Assembly: GCF_000717995.1 (NCBI RefSeq)
Contig: NZ_JODM01000070.1
Coordinates: forward strand, 1-6,870
Source: Streptomyces violaceorubidus
GTDB lineage: Bacteria; Actinomycetota; Actinomycetes; Streptomycetales; Streptomycetaceae
Length of the DNA: 6,870 nt
Direction: 5' to 3'
Below, piece after piece: positions 1-5,273 of the stretch. Each line of letters begins with the position of its first letter. Positions within the stretch are counted from its first letter, which is position 1. The notes under the pieces were generated by a model. That model saw only the letters and a program-made list of their open reading frames with translations, made no database searches and had not been told where the DNA came from. Position numbers and translations under genes: made by a program.

Positions 1-113
1 CGGCGCCTTCAGCAACCGACCAACCCACCCGCGACCACCAGGCACAACCCGACACTGCAAACAAAACACCGACCACTGAAAACCAAAAGCCGAACATCAC
101 ATTCATTCCCTGT
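1..113. other. left margin, no supported gene
   Basis: Strongly strand-skewed sequence (C and A rich on plus) beyond the terminator of the neighbouring gene. On the minus strand an ATG at 97-95 opens a frame running off the window edge, beginning MFGFWFSVVGVLFAVSGCAW, which resembles a hydrophobic signal or membrane segment. Its third codon positions are not GC-rich as expected for this genome and no good ribosome binding site precedes it, so I do not call it a gene. Confidence 0.3.
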
Positions 114-148
114 TGGCAGAACGGGGGGGGCGGCCCCCCGTTCTGCCA
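114..148 (-). terminator. hairpin terminator of the 395-aa gene
   Basis: A perfect 15-bp inverted repeat (TGGCAGAACGGGGGG at 114-128, complement at 134-148) with a 5-nt loop, starting 5 bases beyond the stop codon of the minus-strand gene ending at 154. No T-tract follows, which is usual for high-GC actinobacterial terminators. The symmetry means it could also stop transcription from the other direction. Confidence 0.8.
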
Positions 149-153
149 TTCCG

Positions 154-1341
154 TCAAATCCTCGGGAAGAATACCCTGGAAGCGAGCGGGTGCCGGTGCA
201 CCCGTCCCAGGTATTCGGCCTGGAATGCCTCACGTCCCGCGATTTCGGCGGGTCGAAGCTTTTCCACCCCCTTCTTCGTCTTGACGATTACTCCATCTAT
301 GATGCTGATTCCGGCCCCTCCGAGGTCGGAGAACAAATTCGTCCGCAGGTGCAGGTACACCTTTCCCGCCTGCTCGGCGATCGTGACGGCGTACGCCAGA
401 TCGGCGAGCGGGTAGACGTGGGTGTCTCGGGTGCGGTCGATTCCCCGGCGGTCCGTCAGGATCTCGGGACGCAGTGCCCTGATGTAGTGGGCGAGCGTGG
501 CGCGGGTGCCTGGGCGAAGGGGAACGCTGATCTCGTCCGCGTCGAACTCCCGGACCGTGGGCCGCTCCCACTTCCCGCTGCGGCCGGTGGTGCAGACACG
601 AAGGATCTCGTCGTACGTCCGCCGCAGCTTGCGGTGAATGTAGGCGATGTCCTCGTGCAGGGCAGGGGCGGTGAGACTCGCCCATCCGTCGGGAAGCTCG
701 AACTGAGCTGTCACCGTGGCGGTTGCGGTGGAGAGTGCCGGGACAGGGACGAGGACGCGCAGCGCGTCCGGGTCCACGACGTCGGCGCTCAGGAGCGAGC
801 CGAGAACGGACGCTTCTTCCACGATCCGGCGGGCGCGGGTGGCGGAGAGCTGCCGGGCGGGAATCGCCTTGGCGGTGACGGTCGCCCGTTCGGCCTGCGT
901 GCGGCCGACCAGATGGGCGTGAAACCGCTTCTCGCCCTGGATCGACTCGCGGTCAAGGGTCATCGGGTCGTAACTCCACGACACGACCGGGGTCAGATCG
1001 TAGGCGTGGCAGTGTCCCGCGAACGCGTCGGCAATCACCCCGAGCCCGTGAACGAACGCCGGGGAGTGGTCGTGCAGACCGGGCCGCTGGGTGCTCCCGG
1101 CGGAGATCACCATCAGCTCGTACAGAGCGTGCGGGGACCTCTTGTTGGTCAGGGCGTACGCCTCATCCGGGGAGAAGGCGATGTGCCCGAACACGGTGGT
1201 GCGGTCGTACAGCTGGCCGATGGTGCGGAGCTGGCCGGTCCGGTTGATGTAGCCGGGGTACCCCTTGGCGGGGAGGGAGTCCAGCACGGGGACGGTCTTC
1301 CGGGCGTCCTCGATGTGCTGGGGCAGGAGGGATCGAGCCAC
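154..1341 (-). CDS. uncharacterised 395-aa protein
   Basis: I do not recognise a named family. I chose the GTG at 1341-1339 because GAAAGGAAA lies 6 bases upstream (1348-1356); the frame is open further upstream to 1626, but that part runs through inverted repeats and looks non-coding. The protein starts VARSLLPQHIEDARK, has no signal peptide or membrane segment, and is probably cytosolic. Two histidine-rich spots stand out: HDHSP at residues 90-94 and FHAHLVGR at 140-147. The second loosely recalls the His-x-His active site of HIT/GalT-type nucleotidyltransferases, but the full HIT motif is absent, so that is only a weak inference. The C-terminal third (NLFSDLGGAGISIIDGVIVKTKKG region) is rich in beta-strand-like segments. 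It stands alone, divergent from the P-loop gene across a 1-kb palindrome-rich gap, with its own promoter candidate and terminator. The long plus-strand frame opposite is a high-GC shadow. Confidence 0.8.
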   Translation of the reverse strand: MARSLLPQHIEDARKTVPVLDSLPAKGYPGYINRTGQLRTIGQLYDRTTVFGHIAFSPDEAYALTNKRSPHALYELMVISAGSTQRPGLHDHSPAFVHGLGVIADAFAGHCHAYDLTPVVSWSYDPMTLDRESIQGEKRFHAHLVGRTQAERATVTAKAIPARQLSATRARRIVEEASVLGSLLSADVVDPDALRVLVPVPALSTATATVTAQFELPDGWASLTAPALHEDIAYIHRKLRRTYDEILRVCTTGRSGKWERPTVREFDADEISVPLRPGTRATLAHYIRALRPEILTDRRGIDRTRDTHVYPLADLAYAVTIAEQAGKVYLHLRTNLFSDLGGAGISIIDGVIVKTKKGVEKLRPAEIAGREAFQAEYLGRVHRHPLASRVFFPRI

Positions 1342-1410
1342 GGTGGCTTTCCTTTCGTTGGGCAGACAGTGCGTGCCGGGTGGGGTGTGCCGCCCCTTCC
1401 GACAAGAACA

Positions 1411-1440
1411 ACAATACAGCCTTTCATGGTCGCAGTCCAA
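1411..1440 (-). promoter_or_regulatory. candidate housekeeping promoter for the 395-aa gene
   Basis: Read on the minus strand, TTGGAC (1440-1435) and TATTGT (1416-1411) are separated by 18 bases. This is a passable match to the -35/-10 boxes of the main actinobacterial sigma factor. It would give a leader of roughly 60 bases before the GTG at 1341. The -10 box matches TATAAT at only four of six positions. Confidence 0.4.
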
Positions 1441-1480
1441 CGAAATCCCCAGCTCAGAGGCCGTTTTCCATGATCTTTTA

Positions 1481-1518
1481 GCCCCGCCCCCCGCGCGGGA
1501 CCGCGCGGGGGGCGGGGC
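1481..1518. repeat. perfect 18-bp GC hairpin
   Basis: The arms GCCCCGCCCCCCGCGCGG (1481-1498) and 1501-1518 are exact inverted complements with only GA between them, so the folded form would open a loop of about 4 bases. The right arm is also the outer part of the larger inverted repeat 1505-1680, so the two foldings exclude each other. It could also terminate transcription leaving the palindrome region. Confidence 0.85.
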
Positions 1519-1680
1519 GAGACTTTGGGCGGGAGCTGCCCTGGGGCGAGTGATCATGGCCCCGTAAGCTGATGGCGCGTCGGGCAGTCTGTGGACCTGC
1601 CCGGTAAAGCACGACGTTGGGGCCATGATCTTCGAGGCTCGCCCCAGGGTGGCTGCCTAAAGTCTCGCCCCGCCCCCCGC
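1505..1680. repeat. three-block long inverted repeat with nested hairpin
   Basis: Three perfect paired blocks occur in order: 22 bp (1505-1526 with 1659-1680), 12 bp (1539-1550 with 1638-1649) and 12 bp (1552-1563 with 1619-1630), separated by short unpaired bulges. In the centre a further 7-bp hairpin, CGGGCAG (1581-1587) with CTGCCCG (1597-1603), has a 9-nt loop. The result is a cruciform-capable structure of 176 bases. Bulges are unequal on the two sides, as in folded-DNA recognition sites and plasmid origins. It encodes nothing recognisable. Confidence 0.8.
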
Positions 1681-1695
1681 CCCAGCCACAGACAA

Positions 1696-1866
1696 GGGCG
1701 CGCAGCGCCCGGACCACCGCTGCGCCCCGGAGGGGCGAGGGCGCGCAGCGCCCGGATTCACTCCCCGTGGCGCAGCCACGGGGACCCCGCTCCGCGGGGA
1801 AAGGAGCTGCGCCACGCAAGGGCGCAGCGTCACGACGTCAGCCGGAGCGGGCGGCCCTGGGCCGCC
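1696..1866. repeat. telomere-like cluster of short hairpins
   Basis: Seven adjacent inverted repeats: GGGCGC-GCA-GCGCCC (1696-1710), CGCCCC-GGA-GGGGCG (1723-1737), GGGCGC-GCA-GCGCCC again (1739-1753), a 10-bp stem with GCA loop (1762-1784), CCCCGC-TCC-GCGGGG (1785-1799), an 8-bp stem with 7-nt loop (1806-1828) and GGCGGCC-CTG-GGCCGCC (1850-1866). Six have 3-nt loops. On the minus strand 1799-1785 reads CCCCGCGGAGCGGGG, which contains the first palindrome of archetypal Streptomyces telomeres. It is followed, as there, by palindromes with TGC loops (GCA on the other strand). The order implies an end facing right with its interior to the left, yet the sequence continues, so it would be an internal or vestigial telomere. 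A plasmid origin is the main alternative. Confidence 0.55.
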
Positions 1867-2019
1867 TTGCTGCGCCCTGCCCCGCCGCCAAGCGCAAGCC
1901 CTCCTGGTCCGTTTCCCCTCGCCGGACGGGGGCTTGTCTATCAGGCCGCCTCAGAACCGCTAGTTCTCCCCAAGCTGCCCGGTGCGCCAGGGCGTACTGC
2001 CTGCCAGGTACGGCGAGAA

Positions 2020-2132
2020 GGGTTGGGTCGTGGGGGTGGGGTGCGGTGGGGTGCTGGCCGGAGTACGACGGGACCCCGCACGGACCCGATCCGGCCAGGA
2101 CCGCGCCGCACCCCACCCCCACGACCCAACCC
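2020..2132. repeat. 113-bp inverted repeat with perfect 27-bp arms
   Basis: The left arm (2020-2046, beginning GGGTTGGGTCGTGGG) and the right arm (2106-2132) are exact inverted complements over 27 bases. The 59-base interior contains a second perfect pair, CTGGCCGGA (2054-2062) with TCCGGCCAG (2090-2098). The left side also holds a tandem direct repeat, GGTGGGGTGC twice (2035-2054), whose first copy lies almost entirely in the arm and whose second lies in the loop. No matching direct repeats flank the element, so a MITE-like insertion is not supported. A replication, transfer or recombination site is possible. Confidence 0.85.
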
Positions 2133-2392
2133 GGCGGCCCGTGCTGCGCCTCGCTGGGCCGGCGCGTGCCCTGCTCCAGATTTGTGGTGGTGCGCACCGC
2201 CGGCCTTCCGCGTATGGCTGCGCCCTGGCCCGCCTGCCCTGCGCCGTCGGACGCCCTGTACCTCAGGGTGCAACGGTGGCAGTAAACCCGGGTTCCGGGG
2301 CAACGTATTCCAGGGAAAAACTGGTCTGGCGGCTACCTAAATCGTGGATAATGATTCCTCGCCCCAGTCAGGAAGAGCGAGAGGAACACTCG

Positions 2393-2923
2393 GTGAAAAA
2401 GGTGGCATTGTTCGGTCCTCCGGCGAGCGGAAAGACGACGATCGCGCGGAAGCTTTCCAGTTCGCTGGGACTTCCTCATACCAACCTTGATGAAATCCTG
2501 TTCACCGATGCTGGAGTTCTCCCCTTCGATGAGTTTCATGCAGCGGCGGAGCGGATCACGCGCGGGGATTCATGGGTGGTCGAGGGGAACTACTCGAAAC
2601 TCGCGGACGTCGTCTGGCACCGTGCCGATGTGCTGGTGTGGCTCGACCTGCCGCTGCGGCTGGTCGTGCGTCGCATCGTCTTCCGCAGTCTGCGACAGCT
2701 CGCCGGCCTCGACACAAGCGCACAGGCGCAGCGGCTCACCTGGAAGCGGGCGTTCTTCGAGCGGCGGTCCCTGCTGCGCACCGCCATCCGCAAGTACCGG
2801 CACAACCGGCCCCGCTACGCCCGGCAGGTGGCCGAGACGGCCGCCCTGGGCGTCCACGTGGTACGGCTGCGCAGCGGACGGCAGGCGGATGCATGGCTGG
2901 CGAATGCACTCGCCGGCCGGTGA
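2393..2923 (+). CDS. small P-loop NTPase, adenylate-kinase/FlaR-like
   Basis: A 176-aa soluble protein starting at GTG 2393, chosen because GAGAGGAA (2379-2386) sits 6 bases upstream and the Walker A motif follows at once. Residues 8-15 are GPPASGKT, a textbook Walker A loop. WVVEGNY at 61-67 and VLVWLDLP at 80-87 (Walker B-like strand ending in Asp85) match the arrangement in the FlaR/topology-modulation group of adenylate-kinase-like proteins, which bind ATP and probably phosphorylate a small molecule or act as a switch. The second half is Arg-rich (LVVRRIVFRSLRQL region), typical of the lid. The length suits that family. The substrate cannot be told from sequence. It is the first plus-strand gene right of the palindromic region and lies 74 bases before the next possible ORF, so co-transcription is possible. 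Confidence 0.85.
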   Translation: MKKVALFGPPASGKTTIARKLSSSLGLPHTNLDEILFTDAGVLPFDEFHAAAERITRGDSWVVEGNYSKLADVVWHRADVLVWLDLPLRLVVRRIVFRSLRQLAGLDTSAQAQRLTWKRAFFERRSLLRTAIRKYRHNRPRYARQVAETAALGVHVVRLRSGRQADAWLANALAGR

Positions 2924-2997
2924 CCCGCGCACGGCGCACCCACCCCTCACGCTTCGAGATGCTGTAAGGTTGAATGTGGTTTCCGCTGGGGCCCTAC

Positions 2998-3141
2998 ATG
3001 AGCGAAGCCGGCGGAGGGCCGCTCGAGAGCGACCCGGCACACCGCCGGCTTCTCACACTGTCAGCCCCGGAAACCGGGCCTGCACATCAACCATACCCGT
3101 CCGCCCCTCCGCGGCCGAAGTCCTTCCAGGAGACGACGTGA
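2998..3141 (+). CDS. possible 47-aa leader peptide ORF
   Basis: An ATG at 2998 opens a 47-codon frame (MSEAGGGPLESDPAHRR..., ending SFQETT) whose TGA overlaps the GTG of the downstream gene in a GTGA arrangement, the classic layout for translational coupling. Against it, only 33 of 46 sense codons after the ATG end in G or C (about 72%), low for this kind of genome, and the upstream GGGG (2988-2991) is a weak ribosome binding site. The peptide is Pro-rich with no recognised motif. If real it may act through its translation rather than as a product; otherwise the stretch is a structured 5' leader. Confidence 0.35.
   Translation: MSEAGGGPLESDPAHRRLLTLSAPETGPAHQPYPSAPPRPKSFQETT
3004..3052 (+). 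promoter_or_regulatory. leader hairpin before the HTH gene
   Basis: An 11-bp perfect inverted repeat, GAAGCCGGCGG (3004-3014) with CCGCCGGCTTC (3042-3052), encloses 27 bases that contain a smaller GCTC-GA-GAGC hairpin (3021-3030). A second small hairpin CCCGG-AAA-CCGGG (3066-3078) follows. Placed 86 bases before the GTG at 3138, it could be an attenuator or a terminator for the P-loop gene. No known riboswitch class is recognised. Confidence 0.4.
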
Positions 3142-3764
3142 TCCCCCGCAGCCGGCCCGTCCTCAACGAAACCGACATCGCCCGCCGCGCCGGCGTATCC
3201 CTCGCCACCTGGCGTCGCCAGCACGCCGCCGCCTTCCGCGAACGCGTCCCCGACCTGCTCCCCGACAGCAGGCATCTTCTCTACGACCTCGCCCAGACCG
3301 ACGCCTACCTCGCCGGACGGCCAATCCCCGCACTCCCCGCCGGCGAACACCCCGACGACCTCCTGACCGTCAACGACGTCGCGGCGATCCTCGGCATCAC
3401 CACAAGCACCGTCCGCGCCTACGCCACCCAGGGCTACCTCTCCCCCGGCACCACCGTCTACGGCGCGCGCCTGTGGACCCGCCGCGAAGTCCTCGACCGC
3501 CGCGACAACGCCCCCGGCCGTGGCAAGGGCGGTGGCCGACGCGTCGGCGAAGCCCAAGGCCCCCGCAAGGCCCACCCCTACGAAGGCGATACCCGCCTCG
3601 CCACCGCCCGCGAAGCCCTCGCCGCGGCCAGCAGCGCACCCAAGGCACGCATCGCGGCCGAGCTCGCGGAACTCCACGGCGGGACCCCCCGAACCTGGGA
3701 ACGACTCCTCACCGCAGCCGCGACCCCGCCAACATCACACCCCCCACACCCCACTCGACAATGA
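3138..3764 (+). CDS. HTH DNA-binding protein, MerR/excisionase-like
   Basis: A 208-aa protein from GTG 3138, supported by AGGAGA (3128-3133) 4 bases upstream. Residues 73-122 (DDLLTVNDVAAILGITTSTVRAYATQGYL, then a short wing and LWTRREVLD) form a complete winged helix-turn-helix of the MerR/excisionase (HTH_17) type. Residues 10-28 (NETDIARRAGVSLATWRRQ) look like a second, N-terminal helix-turn-helix. A Gly/Arg/Lys stretch at 127-135 could contact DNA. The remainder is an Ala-rich helical region (about 155-190) and a Pro/Thr-rich tail. It probably binds DNA as a regulator or recombination directionality factor. No integrase is in the window, so an excisionase role is untested. It overlaps the 47-aa ORF by 4 bases and ends in a strong terminator. 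Confidence 0.8.
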   Translation: MIPRSRPVLNETDIARRAGVSLATWRRQHAAAFRERVPDLLPDSRHLLYDLAQTDAYLAGRPIPALPAGEHPDDLLTVNDVAAILGITTSTVRAYATQGYLSPGTTVYGARLWTRREVLDRRDNAPGRGKGGGRRVGEAQGPRKAHPYEGDTRLATAREALAAASSAPKARIAAELAELHGGTPRTWERLLTAAATPPTSHPPHPTRQ

Positions 3765-3810
3765 GCCCGGCACAAGGCCCTGAAGAACAGCCCCAGACCA
3801 CAGAGGTACG

Positions 3811-3840
3811 AAAAGCGGCGCCCAGCTGGGCGCCGCTTTT
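3811..3840 (+). terminator. perfect 30-bp palindrome, rho-independent terminator
   Basis: AAAAGCGGCGCCCAG is followed directly by its exact complement ending in TTTT. It sits 46 bases after the stop of the HTH gene. The GC stem flanked by A4 and T4 makes it a bidirectional intrinsic terminator, able also to stop read-through from the IS3 element on the minus strand. Confidence 0.85.
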
Positions 3841-3964
3841 CGCGGCCCGGGCTTCAGCCAAAGCCGACAAATCGCGTGTCTTCCCTGGCCGGACACCGAC
3901 GTCGATCTGATCCTGCCGCGCCCGCTTCCGCAGTGTGTCGGTCGTACCGGTCCCGAGCACGGTT
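3841..3964. other. short spacer between terminator and IS3 element
   Basis: 124 bases without a supported gene. On the minus strand a frame from a GTG at 3960 reads LGTGTTDTLRKRARQDQID and could be the tail of a gene cut by the IS element, but it continues through the terminator palindrome and I recognise no family. Confidence 0.3.
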
Positions 3965-3991
3965 TGAGCTGTACCGAGTTTCGTAGAGTCC
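3965..3991 (+). repeat. IS3 terminal inverted repeat, orfB end
   Basis: TGAGCTGTACCGAG followed by TTTCGTAGAGTCC; 24 of 27 positions match the other end. It fixes this boundary of the element, since base 3964 no longer matches. Confidence 0.9.
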
Positions 3992-4003
3992 GGTGATCTT
4001 GCT

Positions 4004-4888
4004 TCAGGCGGACTGCGGGGTTTGCTCCTGGCTCTGCCAGAAGGCTTCCTCGTACTCGGCCGGCGGCACGTAGTCGAGCGCGGAGTGAAGACGCTCTTCG
4101 TTGTACCAGGTGATCCATTGGAAGATCGCGCGTTCGACCTGGTCGACGTCCTTCCAGGGGCCCTGCATCTCGATCAGCTCGGCCTTGAAGGTGCCGTTCA
4201 GGGCCTCGGCCATCGCGTTGTCATACGAGTCCGCGACCGAGCCGACCGACGCGGAGGCGCCGATGTCGGCGAGCCGGTCGGTGTACCGAATTGATACGTA
4301 TTGCGACCCTCGGTCACTGTGGTGAATGAGGCCGGAGTCCTTCTTGATCCCCCGTCTCCACAAGGCCATCTCCAGGGCGTCCAGCGGGAGTTCGGTCCGC
4401 ATGTGGTTCGCGACCTGCCACCCGACGATCATCCGCGAGTGCACGTCCAGGACGAACGCCACATACGCCCACCCCGACCAGGTGCGGACATAGGTCATGT
4501 CCGCCACCCACAGCTGATCAGGCCGCGAGGCGGTGACGTCGCGGTCGACCAGGTCAGGCGGACGCGGCGCCGACGGCTCTGAAACCGTGGTCCGGCGCCG
4601 TCGGCCACGGATGACGCCCTCCAGACCCAGCTCGGCCATCAGCCGCTCGACAGTGCAGCGGGCCACCTCGACACCCTTGCGCCCCAGGGCCCGCGTGATC
4701 CGGCGGGCACCATAGGTGCCGCCCGACTCGGCATGAATCTCTTCGATCAGCGGCATGAGCTGTTCGTCCCGGAGCCGGCGGGCCGACTTCGGCCGCTTCT
4801 TGCGGGCGAAGTACGTCGATGGGGACAGCTCCAGCACCCGGCAGACGGGATCGACCCCGAGGCCCTGTCCACGCAGGTGGCCGATCAC
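4004..4888 (-). CDS. IS3-family transposase OrfB (DDE integrase domain)
   Basis: Catalyses cleavage and joining of the IS ends, working as an OrfAB fusion. The 294-aa frame begins at a GTG (4888-4886) that overlaps the orfA stop in a GTGA arrangement; in practice it is probably read by -1 frameshifting from orfA. Residues 43-100 form the HTH_21-like region (HAESGGTYGARRI...). The rve integrase core follows, with catalytic Asp130 (WVADMTYV), Asp192 (HHSDRGSQY) and Glu228 (NAMAEALNGTFKAEL), giving the DD(35)E spacing of IS3 family members. The C-terminal FQWITWYNEERLHSALDYVPPAEYEEAF motif is typical. Length and motifs indicate an intact enzyme. Confidence 0.95.
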   Translation of the reverse strand: MIGHLRGQGLGVDPVCRVLELSPSTYFARKKRPKSARRLRDEQLMPLIEEIHAESGGTYGARRITRALGRKGVEVARCTVERLMAELGLEGVIRGRRRRTTVSEPSAPRPPDLVDRDVTASRPDQLWVADMTYVRTWSGWAYVAFVLDVHSRMIVGWQVANHMRTELPLDALEMALWRRGIKKDSGLIHHSDRGSQYVSIRYTDRLADIGASASVGSVADSYDNAMAEALNGTFKAELIEMQGPWKDVDQVERAIFQWITWYNEERLHSALDYVPPAEYEEAFWQSQEQTPQSA

Positions 4889-5196
4889 CTGCTCGGCCTC
4901 GTCCGGGGACGGTCGATCTCCTGGGCAAAAAACACCGAGGCGGCTTTCAGGATCTCGTTAGCCCGCCTCAACTCAGCGTTCTCCCTGCGGAGTTGTTTCA
5001 ACTCGTCAAGCTCGGCGGTGGTGAGCCGGTCGTCCCGCTCGCCGCGGTCGGCCTCGGCCTGGCGGACCCAGCCGCGCAGGGCTTCCTTGTGGATGCCGAG
5101 GTCCTTCGCGACGTGGACGATGGGGCGGCCGGTGGTGCGGACCTCGCGGATCGCGCGCTCGCGGAGCTCGTCAGGGTATTTACGGGGCGCTGCCAT
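4885..5196 (-). CDS. IS3-family transposase OrfA (HTH, leucine zipper)
   Basis: A 103-aa protein that binds the IS ends. I chose ATG 5196-5194 (MAAPRKYPDELRERAIREV), the usual start of this family; GGAGAA lies 11 bases upstream. A longer frame from 5250 would begin inside the inverted repeat and is unlikely. Residues 9-46 are the HTH_Tnp_1 domain (VHVAKDLGIHKEALRGWVRQ) and 58-84 a heptad leucine zipper (LTTAELDELKQLRRENAELRRANEIL) for multimerisation. The frame ends 4 bases into orfB. OrfA alone is expected to act as an inhibitor, while the frameshift product is the transposase. Confidence 0.93.
   Translation of the reverse strand: MAAPRKYPDELRERAIREVRTTGRPIVHVAKDLGIHKEALRGWVRQAEADRGERDDRLTTAELDELKQLRRENAELRRANEILKAASVFFAQEIDRPRTRPSR
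4927..4932 (-). other. candidate -1 frameshift site joining orfA and orfB
   Basis: Six consecutive T bases in the transposase mRNA sense (two Phe codons, OrfA residues 89-90). The orfB frame has a TAA just upstream and is open from there, so the shift must fall between that stop and the orfA stop; the T6 run is the only obvious slippery stretch in that interval. Slippage would give SVFF joined to CPGDRPSPDEAEQ, leading into OrfB. The zero frame reads TTT TTT rather than the ideal X-XXY-YYZ register, so this is a candidate only. Confidence 0.5.
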
Positions 5197-5241
5197 GGTG
5201 CTGGTGGTTCTCCTTCGCCAGGACGGTAACCCTGGCATCAG

Positions 5242-5268
5242 GGACTCCACAAATCTCGGTACAGCTCA
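5242..5268 (-). repeat. IS3 terminal inverted repeat, orfA end
   Basis: Read on the minus strand: TGAGCTGTACCGAG then ATTTGTGGAGTCC, the partner of 3965-3991 with three mismatches. Only 5 bases separate it from the first CRISPR repeat. Confidence 0.9.
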
Positions 5269-5273
5269 GTGGG

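Larger units (their letters stand above)
1342..2392. other. 1-kb palindrome-rich non-coding region between divergent genes
   Basis: No frame here looks like a real protein: the open frames are long only because of GC content, give low-complexity Pro/Arg/Gly/Ala peptides, and run through perfect inverted repeats. Instead the stretch holds, left to right, a promoter candidate, an 18-bp hairpin, a three-block long inverted repeat with a nested hairpin, a cluster of short hairpins with mainly 3-nt loops, and a 27-bp-arm inverted repeat, all described separately. The last 260 bases (2133-2392) contain only a small CCCTG/CAGGG inverted repeat near 2254-2268 and the ribosome binding site of the next gene. 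The density of single-strand-foldable DNA suggests replication, telomere or recombination function rather than ordinary gene regulation. Confidence 0.7.
3965..5268 (-). mobile_element. IS3-family insertion sequence, apparently intact
   Basis: A 1304-bp element bounded by 27-bp terminal inverted repeats matching at 24 positions and starting TGAGCTGTACCGAG. It carries two consecutive transposase frames on the minus strand, orfA then orfB, the standard IS3 layout. Both frames are full length and undamaged. Flanking bases (GGTT on the left, GTGG on the right) do not give the 3-4 bp target duplication expected from simple insertion. The left flank is ordinary sequence and the right flank is a CRISPR remnant, so recombination or a flanking deletion after insertion is likely. 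Confidence 0.92.

Noticed and set aside
1..97. Minus-strand frame with a hydrophobic start running off the left edge
   Set aside because: Low third-position GC, no convincing ribosome binding site, and only 32 codons visible.
190..1473. Long plus-strand open frame (427 codons)
   Set aside because: It lies opposite the well-supported minus-strand gene, gives a low-complexity Gly/Val/Arg-rich peptide and lacks a ribosome binding site; a typical high-GC antisense shadow.
1591..2340. Plus- and minus-strand open frames through the palindromic region (also 1767-2285, 1838-2197, 1941-2303)
   Set aside because: They run through perfect inverted repeats, encode Pro/Arg/Ala-rich peptides without motifs, and overlap each other in several frames; non-coding structure explains them better.
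2084..3038. Possible TraB-recognition (GACCCGGA-type) repeats of conjugative Streptomyces plasmids
   Set aside because: Only near matches (GACCCGAT near 2084, GACCCGGC near 3031) occur, singly and not as an array.
3709..3960. Minus-strand frame starting LGTGTTDTLRKRARQ
   Set aside because: It reads through the 30-bp terminator palindrome, opposes the end of the HTH gene and matches no family I recognise; at most a gene relic in 3841-3960.
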